A stretch of 64,000 bases of DNA from Euonymus europaeus. Lineage: Eukaryota > Streptophyta > Magnoliopsida > Celastrales > Celastraceae. Each line of letters starts with the position of its first letter. Within the stretch, counting starts at the first letter, position 1. The stretch is taken from contig OY756963.1 in NCBI GenBank assembly GCA_963580455.1, positions 13,535,555 to 13,599,554 of the forward strand, given 5' to 3'. The translations under genes were made by a program, and so were the position numbers. Below are positions 35,595-47,583 of this stretch, piece after piece. The notes beneath the pieces are model-generated. The model searched no databases. It saw only the letters and a list, made by a program, of their open reading frames with translations, and was not told the origin of the DNA.

Positions 35595-36553
35595 ACCGAG
35601 CAACTTTGACTGTCTGAAGTTGCTCAACTCTCTCAATGGAGGAGCTTTTAACGGTTTTGTCCATTTGTCATAGAAAGTTAGTGATTTGACATCGAAATAA
35701 TCTTGGAAGCTTATACTCGTAAAATTTAACTTAGTAGAACAATAAAAGGTGTACACCGAGCAACTTTGATGGTTCGAAGTTCCTCAACTCTTTATATGGA
35801 GCAGCTTTAAACGGTTATGTCCTTTTCTCATAGAAAGTTAATGATTTGGCAACGAAATAATCTTGGAAGCTTACACTCGAAAAATTTTACTTAGTAGAAC
35901 AGTAAAAAGTGTACACCGAGAAACTTAGATGGTCCGAAGTTGCTCAACTCTCTCCATGGAGGAGCTTTTAATGATTTTGTCCATTTGTCATAGAAAGTTA
36001 ATTATTTGACATCGAAATAATCATGGAAGCTTATACTCGTAAAATTTGACTTAGTAGAACAATAAAAAGTGTACACTGAGCAACTTTGATGTTCAGAAGT
36101 TGCTCAACTCTCTCTATGGAGGAGCTTCTAACGGTTTTGCCCATTTATCATAAAAAGTTAATGATTTGACATCTAAATAATCTAGGAAGCTTATACTCAT
36201 AAAATTTGACATAGAAGAACTATAAAAAGTGTACACCGAGCAACTTTGATGGTCCGGAGTTGCTCAACTCTCTCCATGGAGGAGCTTTTAACGGTTTTGT
36301 CCATTTGTCATAGAAAGTTAATGATTTGACGTCAAAATAATCTTGGAAGCTTATACTCGTAAAATTTGACTTAGTAGAACAATAAAAAGTGTACACCGAG
36401 CAACTTTGATGGTCCGAAGTTGCTCAACTCTCTCCATGGAGGAGCTTTTAACGATTTTGTCCATTTGTCATAAAAAGTTAATGATTTGGTATCGAAATAA
36501 TCTTGGAAATTATACGCGTAAAATTTGACTTAGTAGAACAATAAAAAGTGTAC
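35595..36553 (+). repeat. HOR-B copy 3, 6 monomers (959 bp), alpha type
   Basis: The unit runs m1 to m4, then an m5/m20 fusion carrying TGACGTCA (from about 36,328), then m21 (TGGTATCG, TTATACGCG), then the next m1. Fifteen monomers are missing relative to the full unit, in perfect register. It has the alpha marker GTTCCTC in m2 and the alpha-type TTGCTC in m21, so the deletion lies within one alpha copy. Confidence 0.9.
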
Positions 36554-39500
36554 ACCGAGCAACTTTGACTGTCTGAAGTTGCTCAACTCTCTCAATGGAG
36601 GAGCTTTTAACGGTTTTGTCCATTTGTCATAGAAAGTTAGTGATTTGACATCGAAATAATCTTGGAAGCTTATACTCGTAAAATTTAACTTAGTAGAACA
36701 ATAAAAGGTGTACACCGAGCAACTTTGATGGTTCGAAGTTGCTCAACTCTTTATATGGAGCAGCTTTAAACGGTTATGTCCTTTTCTCATAGAAAGTTAA
36801 TGATTTGGCAACGAAATAATCTTGGAAGCTTACACTCGAAAAATTTTACTTAGTAGAACAGTAAAAAGTGTACACCGAGAAACTTAGATGGTCCGAAGTT
36901 GCTCAACTCTCTCCATGGAGGAGCTTTTAACGATTTTGTCCATTTGTCATAGAAAGTTAATTATTTGACATCGAAATAATCATGGAAGCTTATACTCGTA
37001 AAATTTGACTTAGTAGAACAATAAAAAGTGTACACTAAGCAACATTGATGTTCAGAAGTTGCTCAACTCTCTCTATGGAAGAGCTTCTAACGGTTTTGCC
37101 CATTTATCATAAAAAGTTAATGATTTGACATCTAAATAATCTAGGAAGCTTATACTCATAAAATTTGACATAGAAGAACTATAAAAAGTGTACACCGAGC
37201 AACTTTGATGGTCCGGAGTTGCTCAACTCTCTCCATGGAGGAGCTTTTAACGGTTTTGTCCATTTGTCATAGAAAGTTAATGATTTGACATCAAAATAAT
37301 CTTGGAAGCTTATACTCGTAAAATTTGACTTAGTAGAACAATAAAAAGTGTACACCGAGCAACTTTGATGGTCCGAAGTTGCTCAACTCTCTATATGGAG
37401 GATCTTTTAACGGTTTTGTCCATTTCTCAATAAAAGTTAATGATTTGGCATCGAAATAATATTCGAACCTTATACTCGTAAAATTTGACTTGGTAGAATA
37501 ATATCTAGTGTACACCGAGCAACATTGGTGGTCCCAAGTTGCTCAACTCTCTCCATGGAAGAGCTTTTAAAGGTTTTGTCCATTGGTCATAGAAAGTTAA
37601 TGTTTTGGCATAGAAATAATCTTCGAAGCTTATACCCGTAAAATTTGACTTAGTAAAACAATAAAAAGTGTACACCGAGCAACTTCGATGGTCCGAAGTT
37701 GCTCAACTCTCTCCATAGAAGAGCTTTTAAACGTTTTGTCCATTTGTCCTCGAAACTTGGGATTTTGGCATCGAAATAATCTAGGAAGCATATACTCGTA
37801 AAATTTGACATAGAAGAGCTATAAAAAGTGTACACCGAGCAACTTTGATGGTCCGGAGTTGCTCAACTCTCTCCATGGAGAAACTTTTAACGATTTTGTC
37901 CGTTTGTCATAGAAAGTTGATGATTTGGCATCGAAATAATCTTTGAAGCTTATAATCATAAAATTTGACTTAGTAGAACAGTAAAAGGTGTACACCGAGC
38001 AACTTAGATGGTCCGAAGTTGCTCAACTCTCTCCATGGAGGAGCTTTTAACGATTTTGTCCATTTGTCATAGAAAGTTAATGATTTGGCATCGAAATAAT
38101 CTTGGAACTTATACTCGTAAAATTTGACTTAGTAGAACCATAAAAAGTGTATACCGAGCAACTTTGACTGTCTGAAGTTGCTCAACTCTCTCAATGGAGG
38201 AGCTTTTAACGGTTTTGTACATTTGTCATGGAAAGTTAATGATTTGACATCAAAATAATCTCGGAAGCTTATACTCATAAAATTTGACTTAGGAGAACAA
38301 TAAAAAGTGTATACAGAGCAACTTTGATGGTTCGAAATTGCTCAACTCTTTATATGGAGCAGCTTTAAACGGTTATGTCCTTTTCTCATAGAAAGTTAAT
38401 GATTTGGCAACGAAATAATCTTGGAAGCTTACACTCGTAAAATTTGACTTAGTAGAACAGTAAAAAGTGTACATCGAGCAACTTAGATGATCCGAAGTTG
38501 CACAACTCTCTATATGGAGGAGCTTTTAACATTTTTGTCCATTTCTCAATAAAAGTTAATGATTTGGCATCGAAATAATCTTCGAAACTTATACTCGTAA
38601 AATTTGACTTAGTAGAACAGTAAAAAGTGTACACCGAGCAACTTAGATGGTCCGAAGTTGCTCAACTCTCTCCATGGAGGAGCTTTTAACGATTTTGTCC
38701 ATTTGTCATAAAAAGTTAATGATTTGGCATCGAAATAATCTTGGAACTTATACGCGTAAAATTTGACTTAGTAGAACAATAAAAAGTGTACACCGAGCAA
38801 CTTTGACTATCTGAAGTTGCTCAACTCTCTCAATGGAGGAGCTTTTAACGGTTTTGTCCATTTGTCATAGAAAGTTAGTGATTTGACATCAAAATAATCT
38901 TGGAAGCTTATACTCGTAAAATTTAACTTAGTAGAACAATAAAAGGTGTACACCGAGCAGCTTTGATGGTTCGAAGTTGCTCAACTCTTTATATGGAGCA
39001 GCTTTAAACGGTTATGTCCTTTTCTCATAGAAAGTTAATGATTTGGCAACGAAATAATCTTGGAAGCTTACACTCGAAAAATTTTACTTAGTAGATCAGT
39101 AAAAAGTGTACACCGAGAAACTTAGATGGTCCGAAGTTGCTCAACTCTCTCCATGGAGGAGCTTTTAACGATTTTGTCCATTTGTCATAGAAAGTTAATT
39201 ATTTGACATCGAAATAATCATGGAAGCTTATACTCGTAAAATTTGACTTAGTAGAACAATAAAAAGTGTACACTGAGCAACTTTGATGTTCAGAAGTTGC
39301 TCAACTCTCTCTATGGAGGAGCTTCTAACGGTTTTGCCCATTTGTCATAAAAAGTTAATGATTTGACATCTAAATAATCTAGGAAGCTTATACTCATAAA
39401 ATTTGACATAGAAGAACTATAAAAAGTGTACACCGAGCAACTTTGATGGTCCGGAGTTGCTCAACTCTCTCCATGGAGGTGCTTTTAACGGTTTTGTCCA

Positions 39501-39750
39501 TTTGTCATAGAAAGTTAATGATTTGACATCAAAATAATCTTGGAAGCTTATACTCGTAAAATTTGACTTAGTAGAACAATAAAAAGTGTACACCGAGCAA
39601 CTTTGATGGTCCGAAGTTGTTCAACTCTCTCCATGGAGGAGCTTTTAACGATTTTGTCCATTTGTCATAAAAAGTTAATGATTTGGTATCGAAATAATCT
39701 TGGAAATTATACGCGTAAAATTTGACTTAGTAGAACAATAAAAAGTGTAC
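36554..39750 (+). repeat. HOR-B copy 4, 20 monomers (3,197 bp), beta type
   Basis: Monomers m9 and m10 are fused near 37,840-37,890. The m9 head (TTTGATGGTCCGG) runs into the m10 tail (GGAGAAAC, GTCCGTTTG), which removes exactly 160 bp. The m5 monomer has TGACATCA, not the TGACGTCA of the other HOR-B copies. Beta markers GTTGCTC (m2), CAACATTGATG (m4) and TTGTTC (m21) are present. Confidence 0.92.
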
Positions 39751-42467
39751 ACCGAGCAACTTTGACTGTCTGAAGTTGCTCAACTCTCTCAATGGAGGAG
39801 CTTTTAACGGTTTTGTCCATTTGTCATAGAAAGTTAGTGATTTGACATCGAAATAATCTTGGAAGCTTATACTCGTAAAATTTAACTTAGTAGAACAATA
39901 AAAGGTGTACACCGAGCAACTTTGATGGTTCGAAGTTCCTCAACTCTTTATATGGAGCAGCTTTAAACGGTTATGTCCTTTTCTCATAGAAAGTTAATGA
40001 TTTGGCAACGAAATAATCTTGGAAGCTTACACTCGAAAAATTTTACTTAGTAGAACAGTAAAAAGTGTACACCGAGAAACTTAGATGGTCCGAAGTTGCT
40101 CAACTCTCTCCATGGAGGAGCTTTTAATGATTTTGTCCATTTGTCATAGAAAGTTAATTATTTGACATCGAAATAATCATGGAAGCTTATACTCGTAAAA
40201 TTTGACTTAGTAGAACAATAAAAAGTGTACACTGAGCAACTTTGATGTTCAGAAGTTGCTCAACTCTCTCTATGGAGGAGCTTCTAACGGTTTTGCCCAT
40301 TTATCATAAAAAGTTAATGATTTGACATCTAAATAATCTAGGAAGCTTATACTCATAAAATTTGACATAGAAGAACTATAAAAAGTGTACACCGAGCAAC
40401 TTTGATGGTCCGGAGTTGCTCAACTCTCTCCATGGAGGAGCTTTTAACGGTTTTGTCCATTTGTCATAGAAAGTTAATGATTTGACGTCAAAATAATCTT
40501 GGAAGCTTATACTCGTAAAATTTGACTTAGTAGAACAATAAAAAGTGTACACCGAGCAACTTTGATGGTCCGAAGTTGCTCAACTCTCTATATGGAGGAT
40601 CTTTTAACGGTTTTGTCCATTTCTCAAAAAAAGTTAATGATTTGGCATCGAAAAATATTCGAACCTTATACTCGTAAAATTTGACTTGGTAGAATAATAT
40701 CTAGTGTACACCGAGCAACATTGGTGGTCCCAAGTTGCTCAACTCTCTCCATGGAAGAGCTTTTAAAGGTTTTGTCCATTGGTCATAGAAAGTTAATGTT
40801 TTGGCATAGAAATAATCTTCGAAGCTTATACCCGTAAAATTTGACTTAGTAAAACAATAAAAAGTGTACACCGAGCAACTTCGATGGTCCGAAGTTGCTC
40901 AACTCTCTCCATAGAAGAGCTTTTAAACGTTTTGTCCATTTGTCCTCGAAACTTGGGATTTTGGCATCGAAATAATCTAGGAAGCATATACTCGTAAAAT
41001 TTGACATAGAAGAGCTATAAAAAGTGTACACCGAGCAACTTTGATGGTCCGGAGTTGCTCAACTCTCTCCATGGAGGAGCTTTTAACGGTTTTGTCCATT
41101 CGTCATAAAAAGTTAATGATTTGACATCGAAATAATCTTGGAAGCTTATACTCGTAAAATTTGACTTAGTAGAACAATAAAAAGTGTGCACCGAGCAACT
41201 TAGATGGTCGGAAGTTGCTCAACTCTCTCCATGGAGAAACTTTTAACGATTTTGTCCGTTTGTCATAGAAAGTTGATGATTTGGCATCGAAATAATCTTT
41301 GAAGCTTATAATCATAAAATTTGACTTAGTAGAACAGTAAAAGGTGTACACCGAGCAACTTAGATGGTCCGAAGTTGCTCAACTCTCTCCATGGAGGAGC
41401 TTTTAACGATTTTGTCCATTTGTCATAGAAAGTTAATGATTTGGCATCGAAATAATCTTGGAACTTATACTCGTAAAATTTGACTTAGTAGAACCATAAA
41501 AAGTGTACACCGAGCAACTTTGACTGTCTGAAGTTGCTCAACTCTCTCAATGGAGGAGCTTTTAACGGTTTTGTCCATTTGTCATAGAAAGTTAGTGATT
41601 TGACATCAAAATAATCTTGGAAGCTTATACTCGTAAAATTTAACTTAGTAGAACAATAAAAGGTGTACACCGAGCAGCTTTGATGGTTCGAAGTTGCTCA
41701 ACTCTTTATATGGAGCAGCTTTAAACGGTTATGTCCTTTTCTCATAGAAAGTTAATGATTTGGCAACGAAATAATCTTGGAAGCTTACACTCGAAAAATT
41801 TTACTTAGTAGAACAGTAAAAAGTGTACACCGAGAAACTTAGATGGTCCGAAGTTGCTCAACTCTCTCCATGGAGGAGCTTTTAACGATTTTGTCCATTT
41901 GTCATAGAAAGTTAATTATTTGACATCGAAATAATCATGGAAGCTTATACTCGTAAAATTTGACTTAGTAGAACAATAAAAAGTGTACACTGAGCAACTT
42001 TGATGTTCAGAAGTTGCTCAACTCTCTCTATGGAGGAGCTTCTAACGGTTTTGCCCATTTGTCATAAAAAGTTAATGATTTGACATCTAAATAATCTAGG
42101 AAGCTTATACTCATAAAATTTGACATAGAAGAACTATAAAAAGTGTACACCGAGCAACTTTGATGGTCCGGAGTTGCTCAACTCTCTCCATGGAGGTGCT
42201 TTTAACGGTTTTGTCCATTTGTCATAGAAAGTTAATGATTTGACATCAAAATAATCTTGGAAGCTTATACTCGTAAAATTTGACTTAGTAGAACAATAAA
42301 AAGTGTACACCGAGCAACTTTGATGGTCCGAAGTTGCTCAACTCTCTCCATGGAGGAGCTTTTAACGATTTTGTCCATTTGTCATAAAAAGTTAATGATT
42401 TGGTATCGAAATAATCTTGGAAATTATACGCGTAAAATTTGACTTAGTAGAACAATAAAAAGTGTAC
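39751..42467 (+). repeat. HOR-B copy 5, 17 monomers (2,717 bp), alpha type
   Basis: An m12/m16 fusion lies at about 41,490-41,610: the GAACCAT and GACTGTCTG head of m12 runs into the GTTAGTG tail of m16. Four monomers (639 bp) are lost. A private one-base deletion in m6 near 40,650 gives ATCGAAAAATATTCG and makes the unit one base shorter than copy 8. It carries the alpha markers in m2 and m3. Confidence 0.92.
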
Positions 42468-45400
42468 ACCGAGCAACTTTGACTGTCTGAAGTTGCTCAA
42501 CTCTCTCAATGGAGGAGCTTTTAACGGTTTTGTCCATTTGTCATAGAAAGTTAGTGATTTGACATCAAAATAATCTTGGAAGCTTATACTCGTAAAATTT
42601 AACTTAGTAGAACAATAAAAGGTGTACACCGAGCAACTTTGATGGTTCGAAGTTGCTCAACTCTTTATATGGAGCAGCTTTAAACGGTTATGTCCTTTTC
42701 TCATAGAAAGTTAATGATTTGGCAACGAAATAATCTTGGAAGCTTACACTCGAAAAATTTTACTTAGTAGAACAGTAAAAAGTGTACACCGAGAAACTTA
42801 GATGGTCCGAAGTTGCTCAACTCTCTCCATGGAGGAGCTTTTAACGATTTTGTCCATTTGTCATAGAAAGTTAATTATTTGACATCGAAATAATCATGGA
42901 AGCTTATACTCGTAAAATTTGACTTAGTAGAACAATAAAAAGTGTACACTGAGCAACATTGATGTTCAGAAGTTGCTCAACTCTCTCTATGGAGGAGCTT
43001 CTAACGGTTTTGCCCATTTATCATAAAAAGTTAATGATTTGACATCTAAATAATCTAGGAAGCTTATACTCATAAAATTTGACATAGAAGAACTATAAAA
43101 AGTGTACACCGAGCAACTTTGATGGTCCGGAGTTGCTCAACTCTCTCCATGGAGGAGCTTTTAACGGTTTTGTCCATTTGTCATAGAAAGTTAATGATTT
43201 GACGTCAAAATAATCTTGGAAGCTTATACTCGTAAAATTTGACTTAGTAGAACAATAAAAAGTGTACACCGAGCAACTTTGATGGTCCGAAGTTGCTCAA
43301 CTCTCTATATGGAGGATCTTTTAACGGTTTTGTCCATTTCTCAATAAAAGTTAATGATTTGGCATCGAAATAATATTCGAACCTTATACTCGTAAAATTT
43401 GACTTGGTAGAATAATATCTAGTGTACACCGAGCAACATTGGTGGTCCCAAGTTGCTCAACTCTCTCCATGGAAGAGCTTTTAAAGGTTTTGTCCATTGG
43501 TCATAGAAAGTTAATGTTTTGGCATAGAAATAATCTTCGAAGCTTATACCCGTAAAATTTGACTTAGTAAAACAATAAAAAGTGTACACCGAGCAACTTC
43601 GATGGTCCGAAGTTGCTCAACTCTCTCCATAGAAGAGCTTTTAAACGTTTTGTCCATTTGTCCTCGAAACTTGGGATTTTGGCATCGAAATAATCTAGGA
43701 AGCATATACTCGTAAAATTTGACATAGAAGAGCTATAAAAAGTGTACACCGAGCAACTTTGATGGTCCGGAGTTGCTCAACTCTCTCCATGGAGGAGCTT
43801 TTAACGGTTTTGTCCATTCGTCATAAAAAGTTAATGATTTGACATCGAAATAATCTTGGAAGCTTATACTCGTAAAATATGACTTAGTAGAACAATAAAA
43901 AGTGTGCACCGAGCAACTTAGATGGTCGGAAGTTGCTCAACTCTCTCCATGGAGAAACTTTTAACGATTTTGTCCGTTTGTCATAGAAAGTTGATGATTT
44001 GGCATCGAAATAATCTTTGAAGCTTATAATCATAAAATTTGACTTAGTAGAACAGTAAAAGGTGTACACCGAGCAACTTAGATGGTCCGAAGTTGCTCAA
44101 CTCTCTCCATGGAGGAGCTTTTAACGATTTTGTCCATTTGTCATAGAAAGTTAATGATTTGGCATCAAAATAATCTTGGAACTTATACTCGTAAAATTTG
44201 ACTTAGTAGAACCATAAAAAGTGTACACCGAGCAACTTTGACTGTCTGAAGTTGCTCAACTCTCTCAATGGAGGAGCTTTTAACGGTTTTGTACATTTGT
44301 CATGGAAAGTTAATGATTTGACATCAAAATAATCTCGGAAGCTTATACTCGTAAAATTTGACTTAGGAGAACAATAAAAAGTGTATACAGAGCAACTTTG
44401 ATGGTTCGAAATTGCTCAACTCTTTATATGGAGCAGCTTTAAACGGTTATGTCCTTTTCTCATAGAAAGTTAATGATTTGGCAACGAAATAATCTTGGAA
44501 GCTTACACTCGTAAAATTTGACTTAGTAGAACAGTAAAAAGTGTACAGCGAGCAACTTAGATGATCCGAAGTTGCACAACTCTCTATATGGAGGAGCTTT
44601 TAACATTTTTGTCCATTTCTCAATAAAAGTTAATGATTTGGCATCGAAATAATCTTCGAAACTTATACTCGTAAAATTTGACTTAGTAGAACAGTAAAAA
44701 GTGTACACCGAGCAACTTAGATGGTCCGAAGTTGCTCAACTCTCTCCATGGAGGAGCTTTTAACGATTTTGTCCATTTGTCATAAAAAGTTAATGATTTG
44801 GCATCGAAATAATCTTGGAACTTATACGCGTAAAATTTGACTTAGTAGAACAATAAAAAGTGTACACCGAGCAACTTTGAATATCTGAAGTTGCTCAACT
44901 CTCTCAATGGAGGAGCTTTTAACGGTTTTGTCCATTTGTCATAGAAAGTTAGTGATTTGACATCAAAATAATCTTGGAAGCTTATACTCGTAAAATTTAA
45001 CTTAGTAGAACAATAAAAGGTGTACACCGAGCAGCTTTGATGGTTCGAAGTTGCTCAACTCTTTATATGGAGCAGCTTTAAACGGTTATGTCCTTTTCTC
45101 ATAGAAAGTTAATGATTTGGCAACGAAATAATCTTGGAAGCTTACACTCGAAAAATTTTACTTAGTAGAACAGTAAAAAGTGTACACCGAGAAACTTAGA
45201 TGGTCCGAAGTTGCTCAACTCTCTCCATGGAGGAGCTTTTAACGATTTTGTCCATTTGTCATAGAAAGTTAATTATTTGACATCGAAATAATCATGGAAG
45301 CTTATACTCGTAAAATTTGACTTAGTAGAACAATAAAAAGTGTACACTGAGCAACTTTGATGTTCAGAAGTTGCTCAACTCTCTCTATGGAGGAGCTTCT

Positions 45401-45824
45401 AACGGTTTTGCCCATTTGTCATAAAAAGTTAATGATTTGACATCTAAATAATCTAGGAAGCTTATACTCATAAAATTTGACATAGAAGAACTATAAAAAG
45501 TGTACACCGAGCAACTTTGATGGTCCGGAGTTGCTCAACTCTCTCCATGGAGGTGCTTTTAACGGTTTTGTCCATTTGTCATAGAAAGTTAATGATTTGA
45601 CATCAAAATAATCTTGGAAGCTTATACTCGTAAAATTTGACTTAGTAGAACAATAAAAAGTGTACACCGAGCAACTTTGATGGTCCGAAGTTGTTCAACT
45701 CTCTCCATGGAGGAGCTTTTAACGATTTTGTCCATTTGTCATAAAAAGTTAATGATTTGGTATCGAAATAATCTTGGAAATTATACGCGTAAAATTTGAC
45801 TTAGTAGAACAATAAAAAGTGTAC
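42468..45824 (+). repeat. HOR-B copy 6, full 21 monomers (3,357 bp), beta type
   Basis: This is a full-length unit with the beta markers GTTGCTC (m2), CAACATTGATG (m4, near 42,957) and TTGTTC (m21, near 45,691). Private variants include TACAGCGAGC in m14 (near 44,545) and CTTTGAATATCTG in m16 (near 44,875). It shares two rare variants with copy 2. Confidence 0.95.
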
Positions 45825-47583
45825 ACCGAGCAACTTTGACTGTCTGAAGTTGCTCAACTCTCTCAATGGAGGAGCTTTTAACGGTTTTGTCCATTTGTCA
45901 TAGAAAGTTAGTGATTTGACATCGAAATAATCTTGGAAGCTTATACTCGTAAAATTTAACTTAGTAGAACAATAAAAGGTGTACACCGAGCAACTTTGAT
46001 GGTTCGAAGTTCCTCAACTCTTTATATGGAGCAGCTTTAAACGGTTATGTCCTTTTCTCATAGAAAGTTAATGATTTGGCAACGAAATAATCTTGGAAGC
46101 TTACACTCGAAAAATTTTACTTAGTAGAACAGTAAAAAGTGTACACCGAGAAACTTAGATGGTCCGAAGTTGCTCAACTCTCTCCATGGAGGAGCTTTTA
46201 ATGATTTTGTCCATTTGTCATAGAAAGTTAATTATTTGACATCGAAATAATCATGGAAGCTTATACTCGTAAAATTTGACTTAGTAGAACAATAAAAAGT
46301 GTACACTGAGCAACTTTGATGTTCAGAAGTTGCTCAACTCTCTCTATGGAGGAGCTTCTAACGGTTTTGCCCATTTATCATAAAAAGTTAATGATTTGAC
46401 ATCTAAATAATCTAGGAAGCTTATACTCATAAAATTTGACATAGAAGAACTATAAAAAGTGTACACCGAGCAACTTTGATGGTCCGGAGTTGCTCAACTC
46501 TCTCCATGGAGGAGCTTTTAACGGTTTTGTCCATTTGTCATAGAAAGTTAATGATTTGACGTCAAAATAATCTTGGAAGCTTATACTCGTAAAATTTGAC
46601 TTAGTAGAACAATAAAAAGTGTACACCGAGCAACTTTGATGGTCCGAAGTTGCTCAACTCTCTATATGGAGGATCTTTTAACGGTTTTGTCCATTTCTCA
46701 ATAAAAGTTAATGATTTGGCATCGAAATAATATTCGAACCTTATACTCGTAAAATTTGACTTGGTAGAATAATATCTAGTGTACACCGAGCAACATTGGT
46801 GGTCCCAAGTTGCTCAACTCTCTCCATGGAAGAGCTTTTAAAGGTTTTGTCCTTTTCTCATAGAAAGTTAATGATTTGGCAACGAAATAATCTTGGAAGC
46901 TTACACTCGAAAAATTTTACTTAGTAGAACAGTAAAAAGTGTACACCGAGAAACTTAGATGGTCCGAAGTTGCTCAACTCTCTCCATGGAGGAGCTTTTA
47001 ACGATTTTGTCCATTTGTCATAGAAAGTTAATTATTTGACATCGAAATAATCATGGAAGCTTATACTCGTAAAATTTGACTTAGTAGAACAATAAAAAGT
47101 GTACACTGAGCAACTTTGATGTTCAGAAGTTGCTCAACTCTCTCTATGGAGGAGCTTCTAACGGTTTTGCCCATTTGTCATAAAAAGTTAATGATTTGAC
47201 ATCTAAATAATCTAGGAAGCTTATACTCATAAAATTTGACATAGAAGAACTATAAAAAGTGTACACCGAGCAACTTTGATGGTCCGGAGTTGCTCAACTC
47301 TCTCCATGGAGGTGCTTTTAACGGTTTTGTCCATTTGTCATAGAAAGTTAATGATTTGACATCAAAATAATCTTGGAAGCTTATACTCGTAAAATTTGAC
47401 TTAGTAGAACAATAAAAAGTGTACACCGAGCAACTTTGATGGTCCGAAGTTGTTCAACTCTCTCCATGGAGGAGCTTTTAACGATTTTGTCCATTTGTCA
47501 TAAAAAGTTAATGATTTGGTATCGAAATAATCTTGGAAATTATACGCGTAAAATTTGACTTAGTAGAACAATAAAAAGTGTAC
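45825..47583 (+). repeat. HOR-B copy 7, 11 monomers (1,759 bp), alpha-beta fusion
   Basis: Monomers m1-m6 are followed by an m7/m17 fusion near 46,830-46,870, where the m7 head with GGAAGAGC and AAAGGTTTTGTCC runs into CTTTTCTCATAG and GGCAACG of m17. Then come m18-m21. The m2 is alpha type (GTTCCTC), but m21 is beta type (TTGTTC near 47,452). The fusion therefore most likely joins an alpha copy to the following beta copy, removing 31 monomers from a 42-monomer super-unit. Confidence 0.9.
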
